Of a DNA stretch of 64,000 bases, positions 1 through 11,461 are shown piece by piece. The DNA comes from Adiantum capillus-veneris (Eukaryota; Streptophyta; Polypodiopsida; Polypodiales; Pteridaceae), in the NCBI GenBank assembly GCA_014529385.2, contig CM043947.1, forward strand, positions 120,726,891 to 120,790,890, given 5' to 3'. Position 1 is the first letter of the stretch, and each line of letters begins with the position of its first letter. A program made the translations under genes and the position numbers. Under the pieces are notes generated by a model. The model was not told where the DNA came from. It did no database searches and saw only the letters and a program-made list of their open reading frames with translations.

Positions 1-739
1 AGATTGGGGGGTTTTCCTAATGGGTTGCACGCAGGTGGCATTTTCCTCCCCGATATTAGTGAATCCCCCAAGGTGAGAGAAATACTCTCCTTTGACGTTC
101 CTCTAAAGAATATCTTAACCCCCTCAATTTTGAATGGATTAATGGGGCTATTAACAAGCTTCTACATTCACACACAGCTTCCAAAATTAGTGAGATTCTT
201 GCCTCCCTATCCACCCACTACTCCTACTCCTCCTGGGTGCTCAGGTTGCACATCCAAAGGGTTTACTTTCAAGGAGAGAATTTTGAGAAAGCGGAGTGTG
301 GTAATTGGTTTGAAAAGCCCTCAAAATAAGGGGGGCACCGTAGTTTTAGCTTAAAACTTTGAAAAATGGTGGTACTCCTTAGAATGCGACAATTTCTGTG
401 GAATGAAACATGGAATGGCTCCAAAATAGATTATTTACTCCCTTACAAATCTAGAGTGCGACTCAGGTCTTATTCTAATACAGGAACCCCCCGCCCCACC
501 AAGTGGGAGTGGGAAAATTGTGATGTGCAAGCAGCCATCCAAAGTTGTAACGAACTAGAGGTTTTTTAGCAAACAAGTGAGACTCCCACCTTCTTGCAAT
601 AGTGGTGCCACCTAACCACGCCAAAAAGAGCACATTTCTGCAAAGTCGCACTACATTGATGGTGTCGGATGAGGCTCGCCAACACTTGACATTTACAAAA
701 TGAAAGAAGTTTTAGTTAGAGAGATCTTGATCTAATCCC

Positions 740-742
<3 letters not shown>
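1..742. other. Unassigned flank
   Basis: No recognisable gene or element. Two open frames occur on the plus strand, at 4-354 (116 codons, proline-rich middle) and 366-569 (67 codons), but neither resembles a family I know and neither has supporting context. They may be chance frames or remains of an older repeat. Confidence 0.3.
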
Positions 743-802
<60 letters not shown>

Positions 803-803
803 G
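743..803. repeat. (CT)n microsatellite
   Basis: Nearly perfect CT dinucleotide run with one interruption near its right end. It follows AT-rich non-coding sequence. Confidence 0.95.
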
Positions 804-1310
804 GCCATGCTAATAATGGTTCTCTGTTTCCTCATGTCTTTCTTTCCGCTTAATGAGGACTTGATGGCAAACATGATTTCTTGTTTGTAAAATGTGCGTA
901 TTCAAAATCTATATGGCTTGTGAGGTTGATCGAGTGTCTCAATGATGACAACCAGAATGTCTAAATCAATAACCTTGTCTGCTTGTCCTAAGCGCTTGGG
1001 TAAATGGCTAACATGAAAAACAAGATGAATTTGTGAATGTGTTGGTTTATAAGCACACTCAGTGATCTTCTCACAAATCTAGAATGGACCACAATACCTT
1101 GGTAAAGCTTAGGTGCAAGACTAGTTTTTGGACTTTTTGAATGCTTTAGAACCTTTGGAATCACCCACTCTCCCTTCATGAATGAGACTTATCAACGTTT
1201 CTAATCTGCAGATTTTGTGTAACAGTCTTAAGCATGCTTAACATTGCCCTTAGCAATCCATAACATATCAAAATGTTCTTTTAAAAATACTTAGCAAATG
1301 TATTCATTCA
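804..1310. other. Non-coding, nothing recognised
   Basis: No supported coding frame, repeat or structured element is visible. The last five bases (ATTCA, 1306-1310) abut the copia LTR and would be one half of its target-site duplication, but the other half is lost because the element is truncated. Confidence 0.4.
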
Positions 1311-1586
1311 TGTTGAAATTAGGGTTACAACGAAACACACACAGCCTGGAGAAGATGGAGGAAGATGGAGAAGATGGAGGAAACACACACAGCCTGGAGA
1401 AGATGGAGGAAGCTCAAGGCACACGACAGACAATGTATTACTTAGTGTGCAATGAAAAGATAAGATAGCCCTAGAGTGATGGGTGTATATACAATGCACA
1501 GGGGGAAAACCTCCTAGTATGGAAAAAAATGCCACGATGGTCCTAAGTGCGTTCACACACATCACTACCACATCTATATGGTAACA
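1311..1586 (-). repeat. 3' LTR of truncated copia
   Basis: Read on the minus strand it starts TGTTACC next to the polypurine tract and ends TTTCAACA, so it has TG...CA ends and is 276 bp long. It holds a short internal duplication (1337-1415) built on the phrase ACACACACAGCCTGGAGAAG. Its partner LTR is not in the window, so the limits rest on end motifs and the polypurine tract. Confidence 0.7.
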
Positions 1587-1626
1587 AATCCCCCATAGGA
1601 GTGATGCGGTGAACGAGATCTTTCAT

Positions 1627-2390
1627 TTAAAGTATAGGGAAGTGCCATGCCTTGAGGACATGATCAGTCCACAAAGGGGAGTAAGCCCAAAGCTTTGCGG
1701 AAAGCTTCGAAATTCTCACAAGAAAATTCCTTTGGGAAAAGATTTGTGAGGTTGTCCTGTGTTGGCACATAAGCCAAGTTGATCTCTCCTGCTGAGTGTC
1801 TCTTCCTGACATAGTGGTAATGCACCTCACTGTGCTTTGTGCGAGCATGAAAAACTAGGTTCCTTGCAACTACCAATGCGCTCTGGTTATCAGTGAAGAT
1901 GATGTTGGCAGTGTCCTATCCAACACCCAAATCAGCCATAAGGCATTTCATCTATACACACTCAACCGTAGCTATAAAGACTGCCTTGTCCTCAACCTCA
2001 CAATTGGAAGTGGCCACAGTAGGTTGCTTCTTGCTCAACCATGATATGCATGAGCTGCTGAGTACGAAACAGAAACTTGCATGTCAAAACAACTACCCCA
2101 TCTGGGTCCAAAAAAGCATGTAAATCTGGCGGCAATGAAGATGTAAAGTGCCACTCAAGTAGCAAAAAGATCCACTTGACATCCTGCCAATGCTTAGACC
2201 CTGGGCTATGCATAAATATGATGACCGATGATACTGGCGTCGTGTTGCATGTATAAATAAGGCATTCAAAAACAGTTTGGTAAAGAGTGACATTGATAGG
2301 ATCACCAACATTATGAAGACTCAATTTCAAACCTATTTCCATGGGAGTGGCAATAGATTTGTAATCCTTGAGTCCAAACTTACATAGCAA
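1627..2390 (-). pseudogene. copia pol C-terminus (RNase H) remnant
   Basis: Overlapping minus-strand frames carry the copia RNase H end. The segment with FGLKDYKSIATPME and GSKHWQDVKWI matches the RT/RNase H connection (usually ..TPM.. and ..HW.AVK.IL..). The segment with HARTKHSEVHYHYVR and NLTNLFPKEF matches the usual SKTKHIDVRYHFVR and ADIFTKPL ends. The reading frame shifts between the two parts and several catalytic-core motifs are eroded, so it cannot encode an active enzyme. In an intact element it would degrade the RNA strand of the RNA:DNA hybrid during reverse transcription. Confidence 0.8.
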
Positions 2391-2438
2391 TGTCTCTATA
2401 TAACTTGTCTGATACTCTCTCTCTATCTCCGTCTCCAG

Positions 2439-2440
<2 letters not shown>

Positions 2441-2469
<29 letters not shown>
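2441..2469. repeat. (GT)n microsatellite
   Basis: Perfect GT run followed by a GC/CA-alternating tail. Confidence 0.9.
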
Positions 2470-2470
<1 letters not shown>

Positions 2471-3388
2471 ACGCGCACGCCTATAAATATAGGGTAGGTT
2501 GTAAGCTAAAATAAATCTTGATATCTAGCTCCCTCTACTGGATTTATCAAGCAATGGGTTCATCTTCATCGTGCAAGGTGAGTTTATTCTTAAATACTAC
2601 TAGCAATGTCCCTAAGCTGCTTGAATGTCCAACAAGATTTTCCATGGTGAACCATGAGGATTAGGGTGGCAATGGTGACAACAAGATGTTTGCAATCACT
2701 TTCACTCTTGATGGTGATATCCTTACTGAGGTGAAAGATGGTGTGATAATAAGTCATCAATTTCAATTCGTTTTGGATTCAACATTGTCTACAAGGTTTT
2801 TGTTGGTCGCCAACAAGAGTGTGGAAATGGCTCCAAACGCTAAAGTGGCTATAGTTGAGTTGTCGGATAACTCCATTGAGGAACATGAAGGTATTTTGGT
2901 TGGGAATTTGACCAGCATGGTGTGCTTTATGGATTGTGGGTGATATATGCTGGGTAAAATTGTTCTATTTTATGGATACCATGGTTTAATAGAGGGGTTG
3001 TAGCTGACAAATGAGGAAATGCTACGTGATGAATTGTCGTATTGCGACATAGAATTAAATTTTAATTAAATTATTTTCCTCGGATTTCAAGTGCATATAC
3101 GAATTTAATAGAAGCTAAATAAAATTATGTTGTACCATTTGGCAAATGTAGTGGTCTAATATGGTGGCATGTGTCTACTTGACATCCCACTACGTAGAGA
3201 TATTAATTTACTCCGAAGAACATGCTGGTTTTATATTTCTAATAACAAAAAAGTTCCCTCCCAAAATCGATCTCCTGCCACAACATGGAGAGCTTTTTCA
3301 TTGCTTGCACTACCGTAGAAGAAGTTTTGGGAAAAGCTTCCTCAAAAGCTCCCTCCAAAAGCTCTCTCCATCCCCATCCCCAATAGAG
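2470..3388. other. Unassigned, small ORF 2686-2943
   Basis: A TATA-like CTATAAATAT lies at 2481. About 70 bp further an ATG opens a 36-codon frame (from about 2552), followed by an 85-codon plus-strand frame at 2686-2943. Neither product is recognised. The stretch could be the leader of the copia relic that follows, or unrelated sequence. From 2950 to 3388 the sequence is AT-rich and shows nothing else. Confidence 0.3.
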
Positions 3389-5515
3389 TGCATTTGAACA
3401 GGCCTTTGTTGCTGCTCAAAGAAAAGGTGGTAACAAGAATGTAGCCACTTCTCATGGTCCTTCTGCGAGTGGTAAATCACTTGTTCCTAATGCTTTTGTT
3501 GGTAGCAATTCGTATGGGAATTTTGGTAAAAGGGAAAAAAGAAAATGCGTTGCCATTATTGTAAAGCTAATGATCACTTGATCAAGCAATGTCCAAAGTT
3601 GAAGGCAAAAGAGGCTAAGAAGAAAGAGGACGGTTCCACTACAAATGCAGTTATTGTTGAGTCTTCTATGAAAGGAGATTGTGATGCTGATGTTGATGCA
3701 GAATGGGCTTTTAGTGCAGAGTGCACTTATGATCCTTCTGTCCATGATGCATGTATGGTAGTTGTTCTCATGTGTGGTACTTTGACAATGGTGCTACAAA
3801 GCACATTACCTCTCAGCATGACTTGTTTACCTCTCTCAAAGATGTCCCTCATGGAAACTTAGTCACTTGTTCCAATAATGTCTCTTATCCAGTCAAGGGA
3901 TTTGGAAGATTGTGTTGACTTCTACGAATGGAAGTTCTTTTACACTTTTGTTGGTTCACTTTATGTACTTGGGATCAATAAGAACCTTTTGTTTGTATCT
4001 GCACTTGCTAGACTTGGTCTTGTTGTGAAATTTGTGGATGACAAATGTACAGTTCATGATCTCAGTTTTGGTCATGAGATTGTTGCATCAGGCATTTTAT
4101 GTTGTGGGTTGTATAAGGTCACTTTGTATGACAAGTACGGGCACAATTTTACAAATGCAGTTGTGAATTCTAAGGATTTTTCAGATGCAAAACTTTGGCA
4201 TGCACGTTTTGGGCATTTGAATTTTGTCATTTTGCTATGTTTGCAAAAATTTGATATGATTGCTTCTTTGCCACCTCTTGAAGCACCTATGCATGTTTGT
4301 GAAGGCTATATTTTTGGTAAGATGCAATGTTCAGAGTTTCAAAAGGATGGTTCAGTTAGGGCTACACGTAGGTGGCAACTTATACATATTGATGTTTATT
4401 GGCCCATACAAACTCCATCCTTGCGAAATTACCTTTACTTTGTGACTTTCATTGATGATTACTCTAGGCATACGTGGGTATATCCGCTTAGGGCGAAGTC
4501 CAAAGTGTTTATGCGCTTCAAGCAATTTCTGGCTATGGCTGAAAATGTCTCTAAATGTACTATGGGCACCCTCCATTCCGATCGAGAGGGGGAGTATATG
4601 TCTCATGAATTTAATGCATTTCTAGCTAGTTGTGGGATAAAACACCAATGTAGAGTGCTATATATACCTCAACAAAATGGTGTTGCTAAAAGGAAGAACA
4701 GGTCGCTTACAAATATGGCAAGATGTATGGTCAAGAGTCAAGCTTTGCCACATTTGTTTTGGCTTCAGGCCATCATGTGTGCCACTTATGTACTCAATAG
4801 GTGTCCTACGAAAGCTTTACAATCTATGACTCCATATGAAGCATGGCATAAGAGAAATCCATCTATTGATCACATGCAAGCTTTTGGGTGTTTGGCTTAT
4901 GCTTTGATGCCACAAACACAGTGTAGAAAACTGGATGATAAGGCTATCAAGTGCATTTTTGTTGGTTATAGTGCTGAAAACAAAGGTTACAGGTTGTACC
5001 ATCCACAAGCAAAGCGTATCTTGGTTTCACGAGATGTTGTGTTTGTGGGTACATTGGTAGCTCATTTTGGCTGGGATGTACATCAATCAAACATTGTTAC
5101 AGCTTTCTTGAATGGTGACATGATTGAGGAAGTTTATGGAACGTGGCCTTGCGGTTTTGTCAAGAAAGGACAAGAGGATAAAGTGTACAAATGTAAGAAC
5201 GCTTTGTATGGGTTGATCTCTCGTGCTTGGTATGAGAAAGTTGACACTCATTTGGTTAAACAAGTCTTTTGTCATAGTCCAACAAAAAGCACTTTGTATG
5301 TGAAGCGTAAGGGTGATTTACTTCTCATTGTTGTTCTATATGTGGATGATTTGTTGATCGCTGGTCCCAATGAGGCACATATTGCTAAATTTAAGGCTGA
5401 TTTGAATGCTACTTTCAAGATGAAAGATTCAGGGCTATTGCATCATTACTTGTGCATACAGTTTAAGCAATGTGATGGTGGTATTGCCTTGAGAAAGAGG
5501 GAAAGAGATACTTAG
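3389..5515 (+). pseudogene. Ty1/copia gag-pol relic
   Basis: Plus-strand copia remains in two frames. A gag tail starts near 3389, then a CCHC zinc knuckle (CHYCKANDHLIKQC) at about 3550. The 545-codon frame 3878-5515 holds the GAG-pre-integrase motif (LWHARFGHL), integrase core (HIDVYWP, FIDDYSRHTWVY, HSDREGEY) and part of reverse transcriptase with YVDDLLIAG. The third integrase residue is lost: the usual ..NGVAERKNR reads NGVAKRKNR, so the catalytic glutamate is lysine. After the integrase tail (ILVSRDVVFVG) the frame jumps directly to the mid-RT motif (TAFLNGDM), so RT fingers are deleted but the frame is kept. RNase H and both LTRs are absent. It is inactive. Confidence 0.85.
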
Positions 5516-5522
5516 AACAAAG

Positions 5523-5585
5523 AAAAGTAGAGAGATAAAGATAGAGAGAGGAAAATAGAGAGACAGAGAGAGAGAGAGAAGATAG
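5523..5585. repeat. GA-rich purine tract
   Basis: Imperfect GA/GATA-rich low-complexity stretch directly after the copia relic ends. It continues as AT-rich sequence up to 5660. Confidence 0.7.
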
Positions 5586-5660
5586 ATAGGGAAGTGTGAG
5601 AGATATAGGAAAATATATAGTTAAGGGACTGAATTATACTAAGATTATCTATGTTTCTTT

Positions 5661-6996
5661 TTGGAAGATCAAATATTTGTGCTTGGCTTTAAGTACTCTC
5701 TTAAAATGGCGAAGAAATCTGATATTGACGCCAATGTTGAGTTCATTTATGACGGAGAAGCAATTGGTATAGGTCGAATAGGGAAGACTTTGAACTTGGA
5801 AAGGTTACACAAAAGTAGATTGCCTTCAGGGTGCTTTTCTGTTTCTGTTGGAAGTATATGATGGCAAGAATGATCCTCTGCCTCATGTTCCTTCAACAAA
5901 CGAAGAGATGGATTGAGCCACATCCAAAAATTGTGGAGTCAACATACCCATCAATTGGTCTGTGGAAAACTTGATTGTGAGTTGCGTTATGATTCGAGAT
6001 CTATCTTGTGTTGATTAAGGTATTTACAGGGAGCGATGGAAACCATATTCAAATTGTTCATTTCAACTCGTACAAGATAGAGGATGACTTGAAGATGGCC
6101 ATGCTAAGCTCTGTGAGGCCACACATTCTGGAGAAATGTCTTCATCCGTTGCATGATGGGTCGATTGTGGATTCTGTGGTGAACGCTTTTTTTTTCCTTG
6201 CAATGCATTTGTGTATGGGCTATCAAATTTCGAGGTGCCTAAATGGAACAAAATGGAAGTGTGCAAGTTTGGACAGCTTGCCCGTTGAGAGTTATCTACA
6301 ACTGACGACATAGGTTTTTTCGTGGTCGTCTGTCTGTCAAACAATTATGGAATGGTGCATGATATTGCCACTACATTTGGATGGCGTGAAGACCACACCA
6401 CGTAAACGTGGTTGTCTGTGCAAGACACCGATTTGAAAGAAGGATACTAGGAATGTGTGCACACTATTAGTGTCTGCAATGAGGAAAGAGCTCACCTGGA
6501 CTTCAGAGGAAATTGACATACCATCAGATGATGCCTCGTTTGATGGGCTAGAGGAGAGTGATTGGACAAAAGAGATTGATGGGACACCTATGCAAGGTAC
6601 ACTTTGGCACACTCTATCAGAGTAAAGTTTCTCTGTTGTGTTTGACTACCATTTTCCATACAGGAGGTATGGAACGTGGGCATTGGTTTCTTTGGCAGCA
6701 GATTTGCCCAGTATACAAATGAGAACAACGTTGTCATAGAATATTGTGGTGACTGTGGGGAAATGGCTTTGTTGGGGAGCGAGATGGGCCAAATGATGAC
6801 AATATTTGAGAGCAACAAGGAGTTCTCCAACAAATTGCATTCTGTTCTTGAAATGCAAGCCCAGAGGCTGAGAGAGATTCAAGAGCGAGATAGAAAAATT
6901 GTTGAGGAGGTGGATTGTGCATTACATGAACCATCATTGATTGAGCCACATCCAAAAAATGTGGAATTAGATCCTCCCACCACTAAACTAGAATAG
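5661..6996 (+). pseudogene. Unidentified decayed coding region
   Basis: A chain of plus-strand frames (5661-5861, 6008-6313, about 6443-6622, 6676-6996) has protein-like composition and could be exons or frameshifted pieces of one gene. I do not recognise the product. The last piece has a charged helical stretch (AQRLREIQERDRKIVEEVD) that would favour a coiled coil. The phrase EPHPK followed by V-E occurs twice, near 5915 and 6944, as a partial duplication. No splice pattern or promoter is clear. It may be a host pseudogene or a gene of an unrecognised transposon. Confidence 0.3.
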
Positions 6997-7706
6997 ACAT
7001 TTCAAGTTTTCTAGATGTAGTGTGTGGATTGATGATTTATATAGATTGCTCTGGACGATTTCTTTTTGCAGTCTTTCGTAAATTAATGGGTTTTCATCTA
7101 ATTTTATTGACACTTCTCAAAGGGCTTGCAATCATTGTGGTTCTACTTTGTTTATAATTAGGTTGGTTTCAAAAGTTTGTCACTCTATAATTGAATATTT
7201 ATGTACATCTTTCTCTCTGCCCTCCCCCCACTCCGCCTTAATTGCATTAGAGAAGTTCTATCTGAACTTCTTATCAGCATATTTTAATTTGGTTGTGTTT
7301 TAAAGTGAAGAACCTATCGCTTATTTTGTGGAGTGAGAAGCTCTCACTTGTTGGACTTATGCACTTTTCTTTAGATGTACTGTAGCTTGTGTGCAAGCAC
7401 ATTCTTGAAAGTTCAAATAATTTTTCAGAAACCAATCGTCACTTCGTAGCAATGTATTTTAATGTTGCGGTAGGATTTTGGGTGATAGCCTGCACCATCA
7501 TCGTTCATCATTTGGCAGAGGGAGCTATTTGCATAATATTATGGGATCTGGCACAAAGTTCATAGAGAGAGCTTTTTCAAAAATTTGCCAACCATTCCAT
7601 TTTTCCTCAAAAGCTCCCTCCTCAAAAAGCTCTCTCCATTCCCCTACTCCATGCTATTTAGCCTTGTTTTTTCTGGAAAGCGATGCCCATCTAACCTTTT
7701 GAACCT
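6997..7706. other. Non-coding, one dispersed short repeat
   Basis: No gene seen. The segment about 7603-7650 (core AAAAGCTCCCTCC followed by AAGCTCTCTCCAT) is also present near 3338-3372, so both may belong to an old dispersed repeat; no ends could be defined. Confidence 0.35.
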
Positions 7707-8590
7707 TTAAATTTGTTTGATTGGTAAATCATTTAATGCTCTCATGGTCAAACACGTTTCAAACTTTGCACCATATAAATAATGTACCCCCCTACAAAGG
7801 GCATGTAAAATTGCATATAACTTGCACGCATATGTAGAGTAATTTTGTTGAGGACTATCTAATTTCTTACTTTCAAAGCCAACCGGCCTACCATCTTGAA
7901 GTAGTACTGCACCAATGACATTATTGCTAGCATCAATCTCCAAAAACAAATGATTTTTGGAGATTCACCCTTCAATTGATGTAAATTGATGACCTTGACC
8001 CTTCAAATGGTCAATCATAGACACAACCATCCTCACATAATTATGAATAAACTTGCAATAATAGCCCGTCATACCCAAAAAAGATGAAGCTAATTTTTGA
8101 GAGAAGGCCATTTCAAAATAGCCTTGACTTTACTAGGATCCATTTTTAGACCCTTAGCAAAAATGATACCGCACTTCTCTTTGCATAAAAGAACCTTTGC
8201 TCTTCTTGGCATATAAGACATGCTACCTAAAAAAATAAAAAACCTTTCAAAGATGGACTAATTTTTCTTCCTTAGGACTACTATGTGAACAAGGATGTCA
8301 TCTAAAAATACAACCACGAATTTACCCAAATAAGGTTGTAGGACTATGTCCATTAGTGTCAGAAACAAAGCTACAACATTTGTCAACTCAAAAGGAAGAA
8401 AAAGAAACTCAAAATGACCAACCCGTCTTTTGAAAATTGTTTTAGGAAGTTTACTTGAGGCAATTTGTATTTGATAATATCCAAATCTTAAATCAATCTT
8501 TGTGAAGTATGTAGCCCCATAGAGTTGATAAAAAATCTCATCAACTCTTGGCATAGGATACTTAGATTTTATGGTACTTTATTCAAATTG
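7707..8590 (-). pseudogene. Ty3/gypsy RT-RNase H relic
   Basis: Minus-strand relic. The part 8258-8554 carries the gypsy RT palm (KIDLRFGYYQIQI, then the YXDD box as FLDDIL); the part 7707-7949 carries the start of RNase H (LEIDASNNVIGAVLLQDGRPV). The connecting region is frameshifted, and the RT N-terminus, integrase, gag and LTRs are missing. It ends about 140 bp before the CACTA terminus at 8729. It belongs to a different gypsy lineage from elements C and D, judging by its single RNase H and the sequence of the RT. Confidence 0.8.
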
Positions 8591-8728
8591 TCACGTAGCA
8601 TGTACTGGTGTGACAAGGTCGATCGCCTTCGCAGATTTCCCAGCCGTAACACCCGAGCGGCCAGACCAATGTGGATGGTAGGCGACACATCTATATATGG
8701 TCCAAGAATGAGGGCAAGCATCATTCTC

Positions 8729-8965
8729 CACTACAACACGTCGCACAGATATCAATGTGTGTCAAATAAATTTGTTTTTTAAAAAAAAACTATCGATATA
8801 AGCGTCGATATGTGAGTCAAAATTGTAGCATCAGTATGTATGACGGTCTATTGTGTGTCGATATATTTGTTGTTGTTATAAGCATCGGTATGCGTTTCCA
8901 AACAAGTGTTGGTACAAGGCCAACAACATTCTAACGCGTATTACAACGATTGTATGGACGTCCAT
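8729..8965 (-). repeat. CACTA-2 terminal and subterminal repeats
   Basis: Starts CACTACAACAC, matching the reverse complement of the right end of CACTA-1 (51600). It is followed by scattered copies of a motif like ATAAGCGTCGATATG and CATCGGTATGCG, the short subterminal repeats expected as transposase-binding sites in CACTA elements. Confidence 0.8.
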
Positions 8966-9179
8966 ACTGGTGGCCATACCAATGCCAAAAGCTACAAAAA
9001 AAATTTGGGCAAAGAGGATTGGTAGTTGATGCTGCATGTATTACAGCACAAAAAGTTAGCCCTCTCTACCCAAAGGAAGAGTGCAAAAGCAACCGCACTC
9101 CACCTACGTTTTGGCGTTGAAGAAGGAGAAGTACAGTTAGTACAGATTAGCAAAATCGTAAGCATAAGAAAACTACAAA

Positions 9180-9990
9180 ATCGAAACCATAAACATGACA
9201 AGCTTCCAAAAGCATAACCATAAATTTAATCTTGACTCCCAAACCATAAGCACAACGGTATGAAGATTCTCAAACCATAACTATAACATGACTTGAAAAG
9301 CGTAATTATAATGATATGAACATTCTCAAACCATAATTGTAACATGACTTGAAAACCATAACCATAATGATATGAAGATTCTCAAACCATAATTGTAACA
9401 TGACTTGAAAATCATAACCATAATGATATGAAGATTCTCAAACCATAAATGTAACATGATTCACAAATTGTAACCATATTCACAATATAATTGCAAAACC
9501 ATGACCACAACCTGATTATAAAACCATAACCAAAGAGCATATCCACAACATAATTACAAAAGCATAACCATAACCTGATTGAAAAACCATAACCAAAGTT
9601 GTATATCCACAACATAATTACCAAACCATAACCAAAATTGTATATCCACAACATAATTACCAAACCATAACCATAACTTGATTGCAAAACCATAACCAAA
9701 GAGCATATCCACAACATGATTACCAAACTATAACCATAACCTTATTGCAAAACCATTACCAAGAGCATATCCACAATATGATTAGAAAACCATAACCATA
9801 ACCATAACCTAGTTGAAAACCCATAACCAAAGAGGTTGACAATAACATGAACCAAAAAGCATAATCATAATTATAACTTGATTTTAACACAATAACAATA
9901 TCAGATCCCAAAACCATAAGCATAAACATCTAACAAAGAGCATAAATATCTAACCATAATCGTAAATGTCAAACTGTAAACAATGAATAC
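9180..9990 (-). repeat. Minisatellite, CATAACCATAA-type
   Basis: Degenerate tandem units built on AACCATAACCATAA, first with a roughly 55-bp period ending in GATATGAAGATTCTCAAACC, then with units containing CCACAACATAATTACC. The reverse-complement array lies at the matching place in CACTA-1 (43129-43640), so it is a family feature and not a local expansion. Open frames here are repeat artefacts. Confidence 0.85.
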
Positions 9991-10027
9991 AATAACTACA
10001 AAAAATCATATAGATGAAAGATGTCAC

Positions 10028-10832
10028 CCTCATGGTAATGCCTCCCAGTCGATGGCATCTCCCTCCTCCTGAAGCTAGGTCATACTTTTCCTCTCGACGT
10101 GTCAGAGGACGCTTTATGGTGATTTCCTACAAAATATACACTTAACCATAAGATTAATATCATGATAACAGATACATATTTGGCAATTTAAAGTGTACGT
10201 ATAATACTTACAAACTCATGCCAAAGAGTGTCTTAGTCTCCACTGCCAAGATGTGATGTGTCTTAGACTCCAAACCTTCTCTAGCTGTGTCTCTCTACTA
10301 CTAAAATCTCTTAGGATGGTCCTGTGTCTCTCGTGCAATCCCCGCCCACTCCTCTGTGTCTAACCATGCTGGCTTTGGTTTGGTGTTCCTGTACCTGTCT
10401 CTGGCTTGTGATTGACAGTGTGCCATCATCACAATTGCCACACTCAAGATCCAGTCATTTGAGACTGGATTGTACCTCTCTATGGGCCTATACTCTTTAT
10501 GAATGGCATCGACGGTGTAATTCTTTCTCTCTTGATCCTGAGAATCCCAATGCTCCATCACAGAGTGGCTAAAATGAAATGTACAGAGCTATCGAATCCT
10601 CTGTTGCATGGCCTTTTTGGCCCTATCCATGACAATAGCCCCATCCATGGTCTTGTATGCTCTTTCGGTTGTGTGGATGCATCGATAGAACCACTACCAC
10701 AACAAGCACCACCTCTAGAAAGATGCCTATCTCGTCTCAACGAATAACGACCTATCAGTGTAACTTGCACACTTGACGAAGGTTTAGGGCGGGTCGCTGT
10801 ACAGGGCACACTTTTCCTAGGCATAGGTCCGG
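10028..10832 (-). pseudogene. CACTA-2 TNPA-like gene, 3' part
   Basis: Minus-strand remnant of the second CACTA gene (TNPA/Ptta-En-Spm type, a DNA-binding accessory to the transposase). The frame 10301-10561 matches CACTA-1 42511-42780 with shared blocks such as NPVSNDWILS versus DPVSNDWILS and PKPAWLDTEEWA versus PKPAWLDADKWA. A second exon at 10028-10126 is bounded by TTTTGTAG and GTGACAT on the minus strand, at the same sites as in CACTA-1. The region 10562-10832 is the middle of exon 1 with frameshifts. Gypsy B interrupts the gene at 10833; the start lies at 27227-27420. Confidence 0.75.
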
Positions 10833-11033
10833 TGTCGAGAAATTTGCGGTCTTGCCAAGAAAGCACCGGGCTTATGGCTGTGAGAGTTTGTGAGAGAACT
10901 CAACAAAAACTATATGAAGGAGTTAAACCATAGATGCCATGAAGAATAGGGTTTGGAAAGAAGTGCAATCAAAGAAGACTCACTCTTTCTCTCTTGCACT
11001 CACACACACAAAGAAAGAACACAAAAGAGAATG

Positions 11034-11246
11034 TCAAAACAATACGAAGATGAAAACATCAAGGCTATGGTCATATCGTATCATGGGTAATATGAAAGGG
11101 TTAATAGATGAGTTAATGGCATTCAATCTTGGCTGACCAAATAGGCTACGAATTGTTCTTTGGAATTGTAGTTTTGTGCTTACCATAATATATATATTTT
11201 GTGTAGTGATTGGGATTAATTGTCTGTACAAATCCTCTTGGTTCAT
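11034..11246 (-). CDS. LTR-encoded 70-aa leader ORF (copy in 3' LTR)
   Basis: Uncharacterised 70-residue protein with an ATG start. It is the second of two ORFs and its ATG overlaps the stop of the first as ATGA. Conserved core: STKLQFQR, then NPFILPMIRYD and SLDVFIFVLF at the C-terminus. About 46 of 70 residues match the ORF at 56096-56308 of gypsy C without gaps. The same ORF is intact in the other LTR (25395-25607). No known domain or signal peptide; the end is hydrophobic. Function unknown; translation is inferred only from conservation. Confidence 0.55.
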   Translation of the reverse strand: MNQEDLYRQLIPITTQNIYIMVSTKLQFQRTIRSLFGQPRLNAINSSINPFILPMIRYDHSLDVFIFVLF

Positions 11247-11461
11247 AGCAAGATAACTACGCTTATATCAAAAGAAAAATTATAGTCTATGAGAGGTAGT
11301 ATGATGGGATCCGGTGATAGAAGTATTTCATTGAGCCTTTCAGGGCCGAAGAGAAACACTATACGTTGTTGAAAGTGTATTTTACGGCTAATCCATAAGT
11401 TAATTCTAATAGATCGTACAGAGTGAAAGCGATAGAAATTATCATCATGTGGGTTATTCAT
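11243..11461 (-). CDS. LTR-encoded 72-aa leader ORF (copy in 3' LTR)
   Basis: Uncharacterised 72-residue protein, first of the overlapping pair. Core motifs are IRINLWISRKIHFQQR and DPIILPLIDY. About 41 of 72 residues match the ORF at 56330-56548 in gypsy C. It is also related to its 70-aa partner (shared KxxFQ, then ILPxI-Y and SxD near the end), so the pair arose by duplication. Intact here and in the 5' LTR copy (25604-25822) in spite of about 2% LTR divergence. Confidence 0.55.
   Translation of the reverse strand: MNNPHDDNFYRFHSVRSIRINLWISRKIHFQQRIVFLFGPERLNEILLSPDPIILPLIDYNFSFDISVVILL

Larger units (their letters stand above)
1311..2400 (-). mobile_element. Truncated Ty1/copia element (3' end only)
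   Basis: Minus-strand copia remnant that keeps the end of pol (RNase H), a polypurine tract (minus strand of about 1587-1599, reading CCTATGGGGGATT) and the 3' LTR at 1311-1586. The upstream pol, gag and 5' LTR are missing; recognisable coding sequence stops near 2390-2400. Confidence 0.8.

Noticed and set aside
3330-3400. MITE terminus reading GGCCTGTTCAAATGCA on the minus strand
   Set aside because: The same bases encode the gag tail of the copia relic (AFEQAFVAAQRKGG), and no inverted partner was found.
8270-8560. RT relic taken as part of CACTA-2 or gypsy B
   Set aside because: It lies outside the CACTA terminus at 8729 and its RT motifs differ from those of B, C and D; it is an independent older insertion.
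10324-10747. Plus-strand frames opposite the TNPA-like gene
   Set aside because: They are antisense shadows of the conserved minus-strand exon shared with CACTA-1.
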